DNA from: Bacteroides sp.
GTDB taxonomy: Bacteria; Bacteroidota; Bacteroidia; Bacteroidales; SM23-62
Reading direction: 5' to 3'
Assembly: GCA_030589965.1 (NCBI GenBank)
Contig: JAUUZM010000218.1
Coordinates: forward strand, 1-5,912
DNA length: 5,912 nt
The notes under the pieces were generated by a model. That model was not told the DNA's origin and ran no database searches. It was given only the letters and a program-made list of their open reading frames with translations. Below, in pieces: positions 1 through 5,708 of the stretch (positions are counted from its first letter, which is position 1; every line of letters starts with the position of its first letter). The translations under genes and the position numbers were made by a program.

Positions 1-845
1 CCCATTACACACATATAAATAACGAATGAATCAATAAGGTTGAAGTCTTTTTCAACCACTTCGTCAAAATTTATGATACCCGTTGTAAACCAGGATGTGT
101 CTACAACTGTCTTCCTGCTATTCTTTTTGCAGGAGGAATCTGGCCTGTATCGTTCCGGATCGCTGTAATTGATGGCATCTACAGCAAGTTCCGTGTGTAA
201 TTCACGACCTTTTCCTGATTTATCCAAGCGGTCCCAGTCATAAATACGGTAGGTAATATCTGAGGTCTGCTGGATCTCCGCCAGCAGTATCCCTGCCCCA
301 ATGGCATGTACACGGCCGGCGGGCATGAAAAAGACATCTCCCGCTTTTGCATCTTCGAAATTCAGTATTTCAGGAAGTGTTTTTGACCCGAAATGCCTGA
401 GATAAACTTCTCTGTTGATAGGTTCCTTGAAGCCTGAGATGAGTTCAGCATTTTCCTCCGCCTCGATTATGTACCACATCTCTGTTTTTCCGTAAGCATC
501 GTGCCTTTTCCGGGCAAGCTCATCATCGGGATGGACCTGGATTGAGAGTAATTTACTGGCATCAATGAATTTAATCAAAAGAGGAAATTCGACTCCGAAT
601 GTTTCATAGATATGGTCCCCGACCAATTCCCCCATATAGATCTCGATAATCTCCTCAAGGTTGTTTCCTTTGAGAAATCCGTTTTCCACGATGGAAATAC
701 TTCCCTGTACGCCCGAGATTTCCCAGCTTTCTCCGCAGGTTTCTGTTGAGGCATTCTTGCCCAGTTTATCCTTCAGTTTGCCCCCCCCCCATATCAAATC
801 TTTCAGTATGGGTTTAAATTTGAGGGGATACAATGCAGTCTCCAT
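1..845 (-). CDS. manA: Mannose-6-phosphate isomerase, class I (C-terminus off the window)
   Basis: This cytoplasmic zinc enzyme interconverts mannose 6-phosphate and fructose 6-phosphate, feeding GDP-mannose and glycan synthesis or mannose use. The visible part is 281 codons with no internal stop; the family is usually a little over 300 residues, so only the end is missing. It opens METALYPLKFKP, then IWGGGKL (residues 18-24), the expected N-terminal signature. The zinc ligands are recognisable: Gln103 and His105 in QVHPDD, Glu122 in GKTEMWY, and His180 in MPAGRVHAIGAG. Arg200 in TYRIYDWDR is the likely catalytic arginine. The ATG at 843-845 is chosen because family members begin just before the YPLKF motif; no strong Shine-Dalgarno sequence is seen. 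It starts 10 bases after the Dabb gene, so the two probably share a transcript. The odd point is a ten-G run coding Trp19-Gly22, in frame here. Identification is very secure. Confidence 0.95.
   Translation of the reverse strand, partial: METALYPLKFKPILKDLIWGGGKLKDKLGKNASTETCGESWEISGVQGSISIVENGFLKGNNLEEIIEIYMGELVGDHIYETFGVEFPLLIKFIDASKLLSIQVHPDDELARKRHDAYGKTEMWYIIEAEENAELISGFKEPINREVYLRHFGSKTLPEILNFEDAKAGDVFFMPAGRVHAIGAGILLAEIQQTSDITYRIYDWDRLDKSGKGRELHTELAVDAINYSDPERYRPDSSCKKNSRKTVVDTSWFTTGIINFDEVVEKDFNLIDSFVIYMCVM
781..790. repeat. Ten-base C/G homopolymer inside the manA coding region
   Basis: Ten C on the plus strand read as ten G in manA and span the codons TGG GGG GGG GGC (Trp19-Gly22). 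At this length the manA frame is open. One extra G would give Gln-Thr-Glu-Gly and then TAA; one fewer would give Ala-Asn and then TGA. Either slip therefore ends translation within about 26 residues. Runs of this kind are prone to slippage, both in the cell and in sequencing. Whether it varies here cannot be seen from one sequence. Confidence 0.9.
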
Positions 846-855
846 TCCAGCAGAA

Positions 856-1158
856 TTAATAAATGAAATCAACCGCGGCTGATTGGTCTTTAACTTTACT
901 AATATAACTTACTACTTCCTGGTGGGAAGGATGCACCCGGTAGGTTTCAAGGTCATCCAATGTGTCAAAACTTGATACCAATGCCAGGTCAAATGCCCGT
1001 AGGGAGGTAACAACATTTATTCCGACCTCCATTGATCGGATCACATCTATCTTCCCCGGAAGGGATTCAAGCATGAGTTTTATCTCATTTTTTATCTCGT
1101 CCAGACTTTCCTCAGGTTGAGTCTTTTTCAGCTTAAATAGTACGATATGACGGATCAT
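856..1158 (-). CDS. Dabb family protein (stress-responsive alpha/beta barrel domain)
   Basis: A 100-residue protein that is a single Dabb domain (dimeric alpha-beta barrel, ferredoxin-like fold). The family hallmarks are the opening MIRHIVLFKLK, a central DLALVSSFD strand (about residues 57-65), LETYRVHPSHQEV (about 70-82) with the conserved Tyr and His-Pro-x-His, and a closing strand ending VDFIY. Length is normal for a stand-alone member. Proteins of this family form dimers and include stress-induced proteins and a few cyclases or decarboxylases; bacterial single-domain members mostly have no assigned reaction, and nothing here fixes one. It is the first gene of a minus-strand pair with manA, 10 bases apart, and diverges from udk. 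No clear Shine-Dalgarno precedes the ATG. The family call is secure, the function unknown. Confidence 0.88.
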   Translation of the reverse strand: MIRHIVLFKLKKTQPEESLDEIKNEIKLMLESLPGKIDVIRSMEVGINVVTSLRAFDLALVSSFDTLDDLETYRVHPSHQEVVSYISKVKDQSAAVDFIY

Positions 1159-1221
1159 TTTCTATTCGTAGTTATAATTTGTATTTTGCTGCTAAGTTAG
1201 CAAAAATTACAGGACAGAATT
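1159..1221. promoter_or_regulatory. Divergent promoter region between the Dabb gene and udk
   Basis: This 63-base AT-rich gap must hold the start signals for both the Dabb/manA and udk/exonuclease units. No perfect TAnnTTTG element is present. The nearest plus-strand look-alikes are TATAATTTG (1173-1181), whose spacing is off by one, and TAAGTTAG (1193-1200), with one mismatch. An AGGA at 1211-1214, seven bases before the udk ATG, could serve as a weak ribosome binding site. That promoters lie here is inferred from the gene layout; their exact positions are not resolved. Confidence 0.45.
1184..1205. repeat. Nested inverted repeats in the udk/Dabb promoter gap
   Basis: TGCTAA-G-TTAGCA (1190-1202) is a perfect palindrome with six-base arms. 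It sits inside a second possible pairing, TTTTGCT (1184-1190) with AGCAAAA (1199-1205). The two pairings share bases and exclude one another. The position in a divergent promoter gap would suit an operator bound by a dimeric repressor, or a small hairpin in the udk leader. A weak rho-independent terminator is unlikely because no gene ends here. The symmetry is seen directly; the role is a guess. Confidence 0.35.
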
Positions 1222-1842
1222 ATGCTTGTTATAGGGATTGCCGGAGGTTCCGGCTCCGGGAAAACCACTGTGGTCAGGAGGATCATGGAGAGATTGAAGG
1301 ATGATGATGTGGCGATTCTGCCACAGGATGCATACTATAAAGATAATAGCCAGCTTGATTTGGAAGCAAGGCAGGAGATTAATTTTGACCATCCGGATTC
1401 CCTGGAATTCAAACTACTGATAGAACAGCTGAAAATGCTGAGAAATGGAAGAAGCATTGAGCGCCCTATATATACTTATATTACCTGTACACGTGCAGAA
1501 GAAACCATTCAGATGAGACCCCGGGAGGTGATTCTGCTAGAAGGAATCCTGATTTTTACGAATGAAGAGCTCAGAAAACTAATTGATATAAAGGTTTTTG
1601 TTGATGCTGATGCAGATGACCGACTGGGCAGAATCATCAGTCGGGATACTCAGGAGAGGGGCAGATCTGTTAACAAGGTGCTGGAGCGATATGAAAAAAC
1701 GGTAAAACCCATGCACCTTCAGTTTATTGAACCCTCCAAACGATATGCGGATATCATTGTTCCACAGGGAGGTAATAATCTGGTTGCCATAGATATCCTG
1801 GCGGCAACCATGCTTAATAAACTGAACAATGTCAGTCCATGA
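1222..1842 (+). CDS. udk: Uridine kinase (uridine/cytidine salvage)
   Basis: This cytoplasmic kinase phosphorylates uridine, and usually cytidine, to the monophosphate for pyrimidine salvage. At 206 residues it has full family length. Motifs in order: Walker A GGSGSGKTT (residues 8-16); QDAYYKD (35-41) with the likely catalytic Asp36; NFDHPDS (54-60); the base-binding segment PIYTYITCTR (82-91); Walker B-like LLEGIL (105-110); and the arginine-rich lid around DRLGRIISRDTQERGR (133-148). The ending includes KRYADIIVPQGG, typical of bacterial Udk. Cys89 stands where human UCK2 has the base-contacting His117, which may bear on specificity. The ATG at 1222 directly precedes the first beta strand and has AGGA seven bases upstream. 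The stop overlaps the exonuclease start in ATGA, implying translational coupling. Phosphoribulokinase belongs to the same superfamily but the motifs favour Udk. Confidence 0.95.
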   Translation: MLVIGIAGGSGSGKTTVVRRIMERLKDDDVAILPQDAYYKDNSQLDLEARQEINFDHPDSLEFKLLIEQLKMLRNGRSIERPIYTYITCTRAEETIQMRPREVILLEGILIFTNEELRKLIDIKVFVDADADDRLGRIISRDTQERGRSVNKVLERYEKTVKPMHLQFIEPSKRYADIIVPQGGNNLVAIDILAATMLNKLNNVSP

Positions 1843-2567
1843 TGTATGAGCTCAAACTTAAAAATATCCTCTTCCTGGATATTGAAACGGTTCCTGCAAG
1901 CTCGTTCGAAGAACTGACGGAAAGAAAACAGGGACTGTGGGAAGCACGTTCATCCCGCTTCAGAGCAGAAGAAGAGAGCCCTGCAGATGCCTGGTCCAAA
2001 GCCGGGCTCTATGCTGAATTTGGTAAGATAGTTTGCATTTCTATTGGCATGTTTTCAACTCTGTCTGTGCCCAGGAGGTTCAGGATAAAATCTTTTTACG
2101 GGATTGATGAATTAAAGATTATAAAAGAGTTTGGGGATCTGACCAGAAATTCAAAAAGGGGAAAGAATCTTCAACTATGCGCTCATAATGGGAAAGAGTT
2201 TGATTTTCCCTATATGGCCAGAAGGTTTGTAATTCTGGGCGAAAAATTGCCGGATGTTTTAAAAATTGCCGGGAAAAAACCCTGGGAACTGAATTTCATT
2301 GACACCATGGAATTATGGAAGTTCGGTGAATTCAGGAATTATTCCTCGCTGGCTTTACTTACGGAAGTGCTTGGGATTTCTAATCCCAAAGATGATTTGG
2401 ATGGGAGTCAGGTAGAAGAAGTTTATAATGCAGGGGACTATGACAGGATTGCCAGGTATTGTGAGAAGGATGTGTTGGCCGTAGCCCAGGTTCTGTTAAG
2501 GCTCAGAGGGGAGGAACTCATTCCCGAAGAAAACGTTGAGGTTATAGGAAGTAACGGATTGTCTTGA
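1839..2567 (+). CDS. Predicted 3'-5' exonuclease, PolB-like DEDDy family
   Basis: A 242-residue stand-alone nuclease resembling the proofreading domain of family B DNA polymerases (the DNA_pol_B_exo2 type, PF10108). All four acidic metal ligands and the tyrosine of the DEDDy class are visible: Asp14 and Glu16 in FLDIETVP (Exo I), Asp122 in AHNGKEFDFP (Exo II, with Asn117), and Tyr207 and Asp211 in YCEKD (Exo III). No polymerase domain follows. The expected reaction is 3'-to-5' removal of nucleotides from DNA or RNA; the natural substrate is not known to me. The start overlaps the udk stop by four bases; a second ATG follows at 1842 and could be the real start, with little difference to the protein. 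The 3' end overlaps the convergent hydrolase gene by 26 bases. Family assignment is firm, biological role open. Confidence 0.88.
   Translation: MMYELKLKNILFLDIETVPASSFEELTERKQGLWEARSSRFRAEEESPADAWSKAGLYAEFGKIVCISIGMFSTLSVPRRFRIKSFYGIDELKIIKEFGDLTRNSKRGKNLQLCAHNGKEFDFPYMARRFVILGEKLPDVLKIAGKKPWELNFIDTMELWKFGEFRNYSSLALLTEVLGISNPKDDLDGSQVEEVYNAGDYDRIARYCEKDVLAVAQVLLRLRGEELIPEENVEVIGSNGLS
2542..2567. other. Convergent coding overlap of exonuclease and hydrolase ends
   Basis: The hydrolase stop (TAA on the minus strand, plus positions 2542-2544) lies inside the exonuclease, whose TGA is at 2565-2567. The last eight exonuclease codons therefore also encode the end of the hydrolase. No hairpin followed by a T run is visible around the junction, so transcripts from both sides probably read into one another. 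Confidence 0.85.
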
Positions 2568-3342
2568 TCAGCAGGGCAGGCTGTTCTACATGGAGCCAGT
2601 GACCTGCATCAGGCAGGGTGGTAATCCTGGCCATGGGGTATATCTGTTGTATTACCAGGATATCATCATCCGATATATAATCTGATTTCTGACCACGGAT
2701 AAACAAAACGGGGAATCCGGCAATTTCTTCTCCACCTCTGTATTTTTTAGCATCCAGTCCAGCCAGAATCTCTACCAGGTTCTGTCGAAGAACCGGGACA
2801 TTCAGTTTCCATTGAAAACTCTTATCCTGATTTCTGACAACATTTTTAAGTAGAAAACTCCTGATCCTGGAAGAGTCTATATTCTTTGCCAGCTGCTCGT
2901 CCACATCATCTCTGCTGCCGGCTTTGCTAAAATCCACTTCCAGCATTGCATCCATGATCCTTTTATGGGTTTCTGCCTGATTGCCGGAAGTTTCTGCTTC
3001 GTATTTTGTTGGAGCTATATCAATGACCACCAGCACCTCTATTCTTTCCGGATGTGATTCTGACAGGAAAACGGCTGTTTTTCCTCCCATTGAGTGTCCG
3101 ATTATAGTTGCTTTTGAAAGCTCATGCTTATCCATAAATTCGATCATGTCATCCCGCATTGAAGGATAGTCATGTAACTCATTATGTGGAGATTCACCGT
3201 GATTTCTCTGATCCACCAGGTAAACCGTGAAGTTATCTGACAGGGCCTTTCCGATCGAAAGCCAATTGTCTGAGGAGCCATAGAGTCCATGAATGATTAT
3301 CATAGGTGGACCCTGGCCTAGTTTTTTGTAGAAAAGTTCCAT
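2542..3342 (-). CDS. Alpha/beta hydrolase (YbfF-like esterase)
   Basis: A 266-residue single-domain alpha/beta hydrolase with no signal peptide, so cytoplasmic. The fold's landmarks appear in order: the oxyanion-hole segment IIHGLYGSSDNW (residues 16-27) with His18-Gly19; DQRNHGES (44-51), characteristic of the YbfF esterase group; the nucleophile elbow GHSMGG (82-87) with Ser84; the likely acid Asp221 in RGQKSDYI; and the catalytic His248 in DAGHWLHVEQP. Together these give a complete Ser-Asp-His triad. It probably hydrolyses an ester or thioester, as YbfF relatives do; the physiological substrate cannot be read from sequence, and related folds include haloperoxidases and menaquinone-pathway enzymes. 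It lies 16 bases downstream of pdxJ on the same strand and is likely co-transcribed. Its last 26 bases overlap the exonuclease end on the other strand. Confidence 0.88.
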   Translation of the reverse strand: MELFYKKLGQGPPMIIIHGLYGSSDNWLSIGKALSDNFTVYLVDQRNHGESPHNELHDYPSMRDDMIEFMDKHELSKATIIGHSMGGKTAVFLSESHPERIEVLVVIDIAPTKYEAETSGNQAETHKRIMDAMLEVDFSKAGSRDDVDEQLAKNIDSSRIRSFLLKNVVRNQDKSFQWKLNVPVLRQNLVEILAGLDAKKYRGGEEIAGFPVLFIRGQKSDYISDDDILVIQQIYPMARITTLPDAGHWLHVEQPALLIKTIRYFL

Positions 3343-3358
3343 ATCGCCTGAATCTTTT

Positions 3359-4072
3359 TTATTTCAATAGTCCACGATACATTTGAATGGTATTTTCCAA
3401 TCCATAATAAAGAGCATCGGAGATCAATGCATGGCCAATGGAAACCTCCAGGAGGCCGGCTACATGCTGATTAAAATATTTCAGATTCTCAAGGCTCAGA
3501 TCATGTCCGGCGTTCAGTCCCAATCCCACTTCCAGGGCCTTCTCCGCTGCTCTGGTAAATGGGACTACAGCCTGAGCAGGGTCTGCTGCAAAATTGCTTG
3601 CGTAAGGTTCAGTATATAATTCAACCCGGTGGCAACCTGTTTTGGCTGCGTTTTCTATGAGCTCAGGATTTGTATCAATAAAGATTGAACTGCGAATGCC
3701 ATTTTGAGTGAATTCAGAGATGACCTCCTTTAAAAAGTCCGCATGCTTTATGGTATCCCATCCCTCGGATGAAGTAATAGCATCAGGTGGGTCAGGAACC
3801 AGGGTTACCTGATCGGGTTTGACAGAAACTACCAGGTCAATGAAAGAAGAGGAGGGATATCCCTCGATATTAAATTCAGTTTTAATATGAGGTTTTATGT
3901 CCCATACATCCTGGTAGCGAATATGTCTCTCATCGGGACGGGGGTGTACAGTAATGCCTTCTGCTCCGAATTGCTGGCAGTCGATTGCGGTCTTCCTGAC
4001 GTCAGGTACATTTCCCCCGCGTGCATTCCTCAATGTGGCAATTTTATTTATATTTACACTTAGTCTGGTCAT
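3359..4072 (-). CDS. pdxJ: Pyridoxine 5'-phosphate synthase
   Basis: The last ring-forming step of the DXP-dependent vitamin B6 pathway: it condenses 1-deoxy-D-xylulose 5-phosphate with 3-amino-2-oxopropyl phosphate to give pyridoxine 5'-phosphate. It is a cytoplasmic TIM barrel, an octamer in characterised relatives. The 237 residues match family length. Landmarks: LSVNINKIATLRNARGG (4-20) with Asn7/Asn9; TVHPRPDERHI (41-51) with His43, Arg45 and His50; Glu70; LVPDPPDAITSSEGWD (91-106); ELYTEPYA (151-158); GLNAGHDL (185-192) with His190; and the phosphate-binding EVSIGHALISDAL (209-221). All catalytic residues expected from E. coli PdxJ appear to be present. It heads the pair with the hydrolase and diverges from the CBS gene across only 40 bases. 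Identification is very secure. Confidence 0.96.
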   Translation of the reverse strand: MTRLSVNINKIATLRNARGGNVPDVRKTAIDCQQFGAEGITVHPRPDERHIRYQDVWDIKPHIKTEFNIEGYPSSSFIDLVVSVKPDQVTLVPDPPDAITSSEGWDTIKHADFLKEVISEFTQNGIRSSIFIDTNPELIENAAKTGCHRVELYTEPYASNFAADPAQAVVPFTRAAEKALEVGLGLNAGHDLSLENLKYFNQHVAGLLEVSIGHALISDALYYGLENTIQMYRGLLK

Positions 4073-4112
4073 GCTGTAAAATTAAGAGTTATTTCAGAGA
4101 AAATTATAAAGA
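4073..4112. promoter_or_regulatory. Compact divergent promoter gap between pdxJ and the CBS gene
   Basis: Only 40 AT-rich bases separate the pdxJ ATG from the TTG start of the CBS protein. On the minus strand TAATTTTC (4106-4099) and a TAATTTTA nearer pdxJ each match seven of eight positions of the Bacteroidota -7 element TAnnTTTG. No convincing partner -33 TTTG at the usual distance was found. On the plus strand no good element lies within the gap, so the promoter of the CBS/nadK pair may lie inside the pdxJ coding region. Confidence 0.3.
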
Positions 4113-4778
4113 TTGTTAGCAAAAGATCTGATATCCGATGTCGTACCGGCCCTGAAAACCTCAGACACAGGTTTACAGGCCCTTTCCTGGATGGAAATAT
4201 TCAGGATATCCCATTTGCCCATCGTCAATAATCTGGAATTTCTTGGATTAATTTCCGACAAGGATATTTATGATCTCAATATGGCCGAGGAGGCAATCGG
4301 GAATCATAAACTATCACTGTTTTCTCCTTATGTGAAGATGCACCAGCATATTTACGAGGTCATTGAGATAATCAGCAGGCTTGAACTTACCATCGTTCCT
4401 GTACTTGATGAAAATAAGCATTATAAGGGACTAATAACACTGAACGACCTCCTGCATACCTTTGCAAACCTTTCCGCCCTTAAACAACCCGGAGGAATTA
4501 TAGAACTTGAGCTTCATGTTAATGATTATACACTAACTGAGATCAGCCAGATTGTTGAAGGTAATGACGCGAGGATACTTAGCCTCTACGTTTCATCTCC
4601 TGATGATTCAACAAAAATGAATGTTACCCTGAAAGTGAATGCAACTGATATATCTTCCATAATTCAAACATTTAACCGTTATAATTATACAGTTAAGGCG
4701 TCTTATATGGAGAGTGATGAGATGGAGGATCTTATGCACAACCGCTTTGATGCTTTTATGAAGTATCTGAGTATCTGA
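4113..4778 (+). CDS. CBS-domain pair with C-terminal ACT-like domain
   Basis: A 221-residue soluble protein. Residues 1-55 and about 70-118 are two CBS repeats forming a Bateman module. Both keep the ribose-contacting S/T-x-x-D motif: Ser48/Asp51 in GLISDKDI and Thr109/Asp112 in GLITLNDLL, so binding of AMP, ATP or another adenosyl ligand is plausible. Residues 127-198, beginning GGIIELELHVNDYTLTEI, have the strand-helix pattern of an ACT domain, as in AcuB-like proteins. No catalytic domain is present, so a ligand sensor or regulator is inferred. The start is TTG at 4113: an in-frame TAA lies at 4107-4109, no upstream ATG exists, and starting here yields the family-like MLAKDLISD. nadK follows after 20 bases, presumably on the same mRNA. 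The ligand and the target are unknown. Confidence 0.87.
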   Translation: MLAKDLISDVVPALKTSDTGLQALSWMEIFRISHLPIVNNLEFLGLISDKDIYDLNMAEEAIGNHKLSLFSPYVKMHQHIYEVIEIISRLELTIVPVLDENKHYKGLITLNDLLHTFANLSALKQPGGIIELELHVNDYTLTEISQIVEGNDARILSLYVSSPDDSTKMNVTLKVNATDISSIIQTFNRYNYTVKASYMESDEMEDLMHNRFDAFMKYLSI

Positions 4779-4802
4779 ATGATAAATATACAGAGACAGT
4801 GA
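4779..4802 (+). other. Seven-codon mini-ORF overlapping the nadK start
   Basis: Directly after the CBS stop codon an ATG (4779-4781) opens seven codons, Met-Ile-Asn-Ile-Gln-Arg-Gln, ending in TGA at 4800-4802. That stop overlaps the nadK GTG start in the string GTGA. The CBS stop also abuts this ATG (TGAATG). The layout could let ribosomes finishing the CBS gene re-start and be handed on to nadK, offsetting the weak GTG start. An ORF this short can easily arise by chance, so a leader-peptide role is only a possibility. Confidence 0.25.
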
Positions 4803-5677
4803 AAGTAGCTATATACGGCAGGCCCGTAAGAATGGGTTTTGAAGAGAATATCAGGAACCTGTTCAGCTTTTTGGAGAAAGAAGAGAAGGAGGTATATATA
4901 TATAAACCATTCAAGGAATTCCTAGAATCTGAAAATATTCTTCGAACAGAGCCTGCAGGTTCTTTCAATACGCATAAGGACATTATTGGGAAAGCAGATA
5001 TAATGATAAGTATAGGGGGGGATGGGACCTTCCTGGAGGCAGTTACATTCGTGCAGGACTACGGAATCCCCATGGTAGGTATTAATATAGGGAGACTCGG
5101 ATTTCTCGCCAATATACCTTCCGATCAGATCGAATCCTCCCTGACTGCAATATTCAATAAGGATTTTACTGTGGAGCAGCGCTCCCTGGTGAGTCTGGAA
5201 CTAATGGACCATACCCTTGGAGGATTCAGCTGTGCACTGAATGAAATAAGTGTACAAAAGAAGGATGCATCCATGATCACCATTCATACCTATCTGAACG
5301 ATATTTACCTGAATTCATATTGGGCAGATGGATTGATAATATCAACGCCTACGGGCTCTACGGCATATTCCATGAGTGTGGGCGGTCCCATATTAACACC
5401 TGATTCCAGGAGTTTTATAATCTCCCCCATGTCCCCTCATAATCTTACCATCCGTCCGCTTATTGTGCCTGACACTAATAACATCAGAATTGAGGTTGAA
5501 AGCAGGGATGAATCATTCCTGCTGACACTGGACTCAAGAACCGAGATTATTCAAAGGCATGTGCAACTGAATCTGAAAAGAGCTGATTTTACTGTTAAGA
5601 CATTGAGAATAAAGAATGCAACCTTCTATGAAACACTTCGTAACAAACTAATGTGGGGCGTTGATAAAAGGAATTAA
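4799..5677 (+). CDS. nadK: NAD kinase
   Basis: Phosphorylates NAD+ to NADP+, the only route to NADP in most bacteria; cytoplasmic. The 292 residues match the bacterial family. Landmarks: MKVAIYGRPV at the start; SIGGDGTFLEA (71-81) with the GGDGT motif and catalytic Asp75; NIGRLGFLANI (96-106); ALNEISV (146-152) with Asn148-Glu149; ADGLIISTPTGSTAYS (176-191), the NAD-binding and dimer region; SVGGPI (193-198); and SPMSPHNLTIRPLIVP (209-224). Asp245-Ser-Arg takes the place of the DG(Q/R) turn seen in many homologues, a mild variation. GTG at 4799 is chosen because translation from it gives the standard family N-terminus, although the frame is open further upstream into the CBS gene. It lies 20 bases after the CBS gene, whose product may sense a related nucleotide. 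Confidence 0.96.
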   Translation: MKVAIYGRPVRMGFEENIRNLFSFLEKEEKEVYIYKPFKEFLESENILRTEPAGSFNTHKDIIGKADIMISIGGDGTFLEAVTFVQDYGIPMVGINIGRLGFLANIPSDQIESSLTAIFNKDFTVEQRSLVSLELMDHTLGGFSCALNEISVQKKDASMITIHTYLNDIYLNSYWADGLIISTPTGSTAYSMSVGGPILTPDSRSFIISPMSPHNLTIRPLIVPDTNNIRIEVESRDESFLLTLDSRTEIIQRHVQLNLKRADFTVKTLRIKNATFYETLRNKLMWGVDKRN

Positions 5678-5690
5678 TTTTTTACATTTG
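5660..5690 (+). promoter_or_regulatory. Bacteroidota-type promoter for the DUF6089-like gene
   Basis: TACATTTG at 5683-5690 matches the Bacteroidota primary sigma -7 consensus TAnnTTTG at every fixed position. Nineteen bases upstream, GTTG (5660-5663) matches three of four bases of the -33 element TTTG, and the spacing is the usual one. Transcription would begin near 5697, leaving a leader of roughly 12 bases before the ATG at 5709. The -33 box lies inside the end of nadK. Confidence 0.6.
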
Positions 5691-5708
5691 TTTAATTAAG
5701 CCTGCTGC

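Noticed and set aside
781..845. A frameshift (pseudogene) in manA at the homopolymer
   Set aside because: Translating through the ten-G run keeps one frame from the ATG at 845 to the window edge with all conserved motifs, so the gene is intact as read.
661..882. Plus-strand open frame of 73 codons
   Set aside because: It lies opposite the start of manA, reads through the poly-C run and has no recognisable motif; the opposite strand carries the conserved isomerase.
1207..1392. Minus-strand open frame of 61 codons
   Set aside because: It lies antisense to the Walker A region of udk and its protein shows no family pattern.
2981..3169. Plus-strand open frame of 62 codons
   Set aside because: It is antisense to the nucleophile region of the alpha/beta hydrolase, with no motif or start context.
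3383..3619. Plus-strand open frame of 78 codons
   Set aside because: It is antisense to the C-terminal half of pdxJ, whose conserved residues explain the sequence.
4892..4904. TA dinucleotide run (tatatatatata-like) inside nadK
   Set aside because: It is short, encodes an ordinary Tyr-Ile-Tyr stretch in a variable region of the protein, and has no sign of regulatory use.
4756..4983. Minus-strand open frame of 75 codons
   Set aside because: It spans the end of the CBS gene and start of nadK in antisense; composition and content suggest a shadow.
5671..5700. Possible terminator after nadK (T run and AATTAA repeats)
   Set aside because: No GC-bearing stem precedes the T run; the bases are better explained by the promoter of the next gene.
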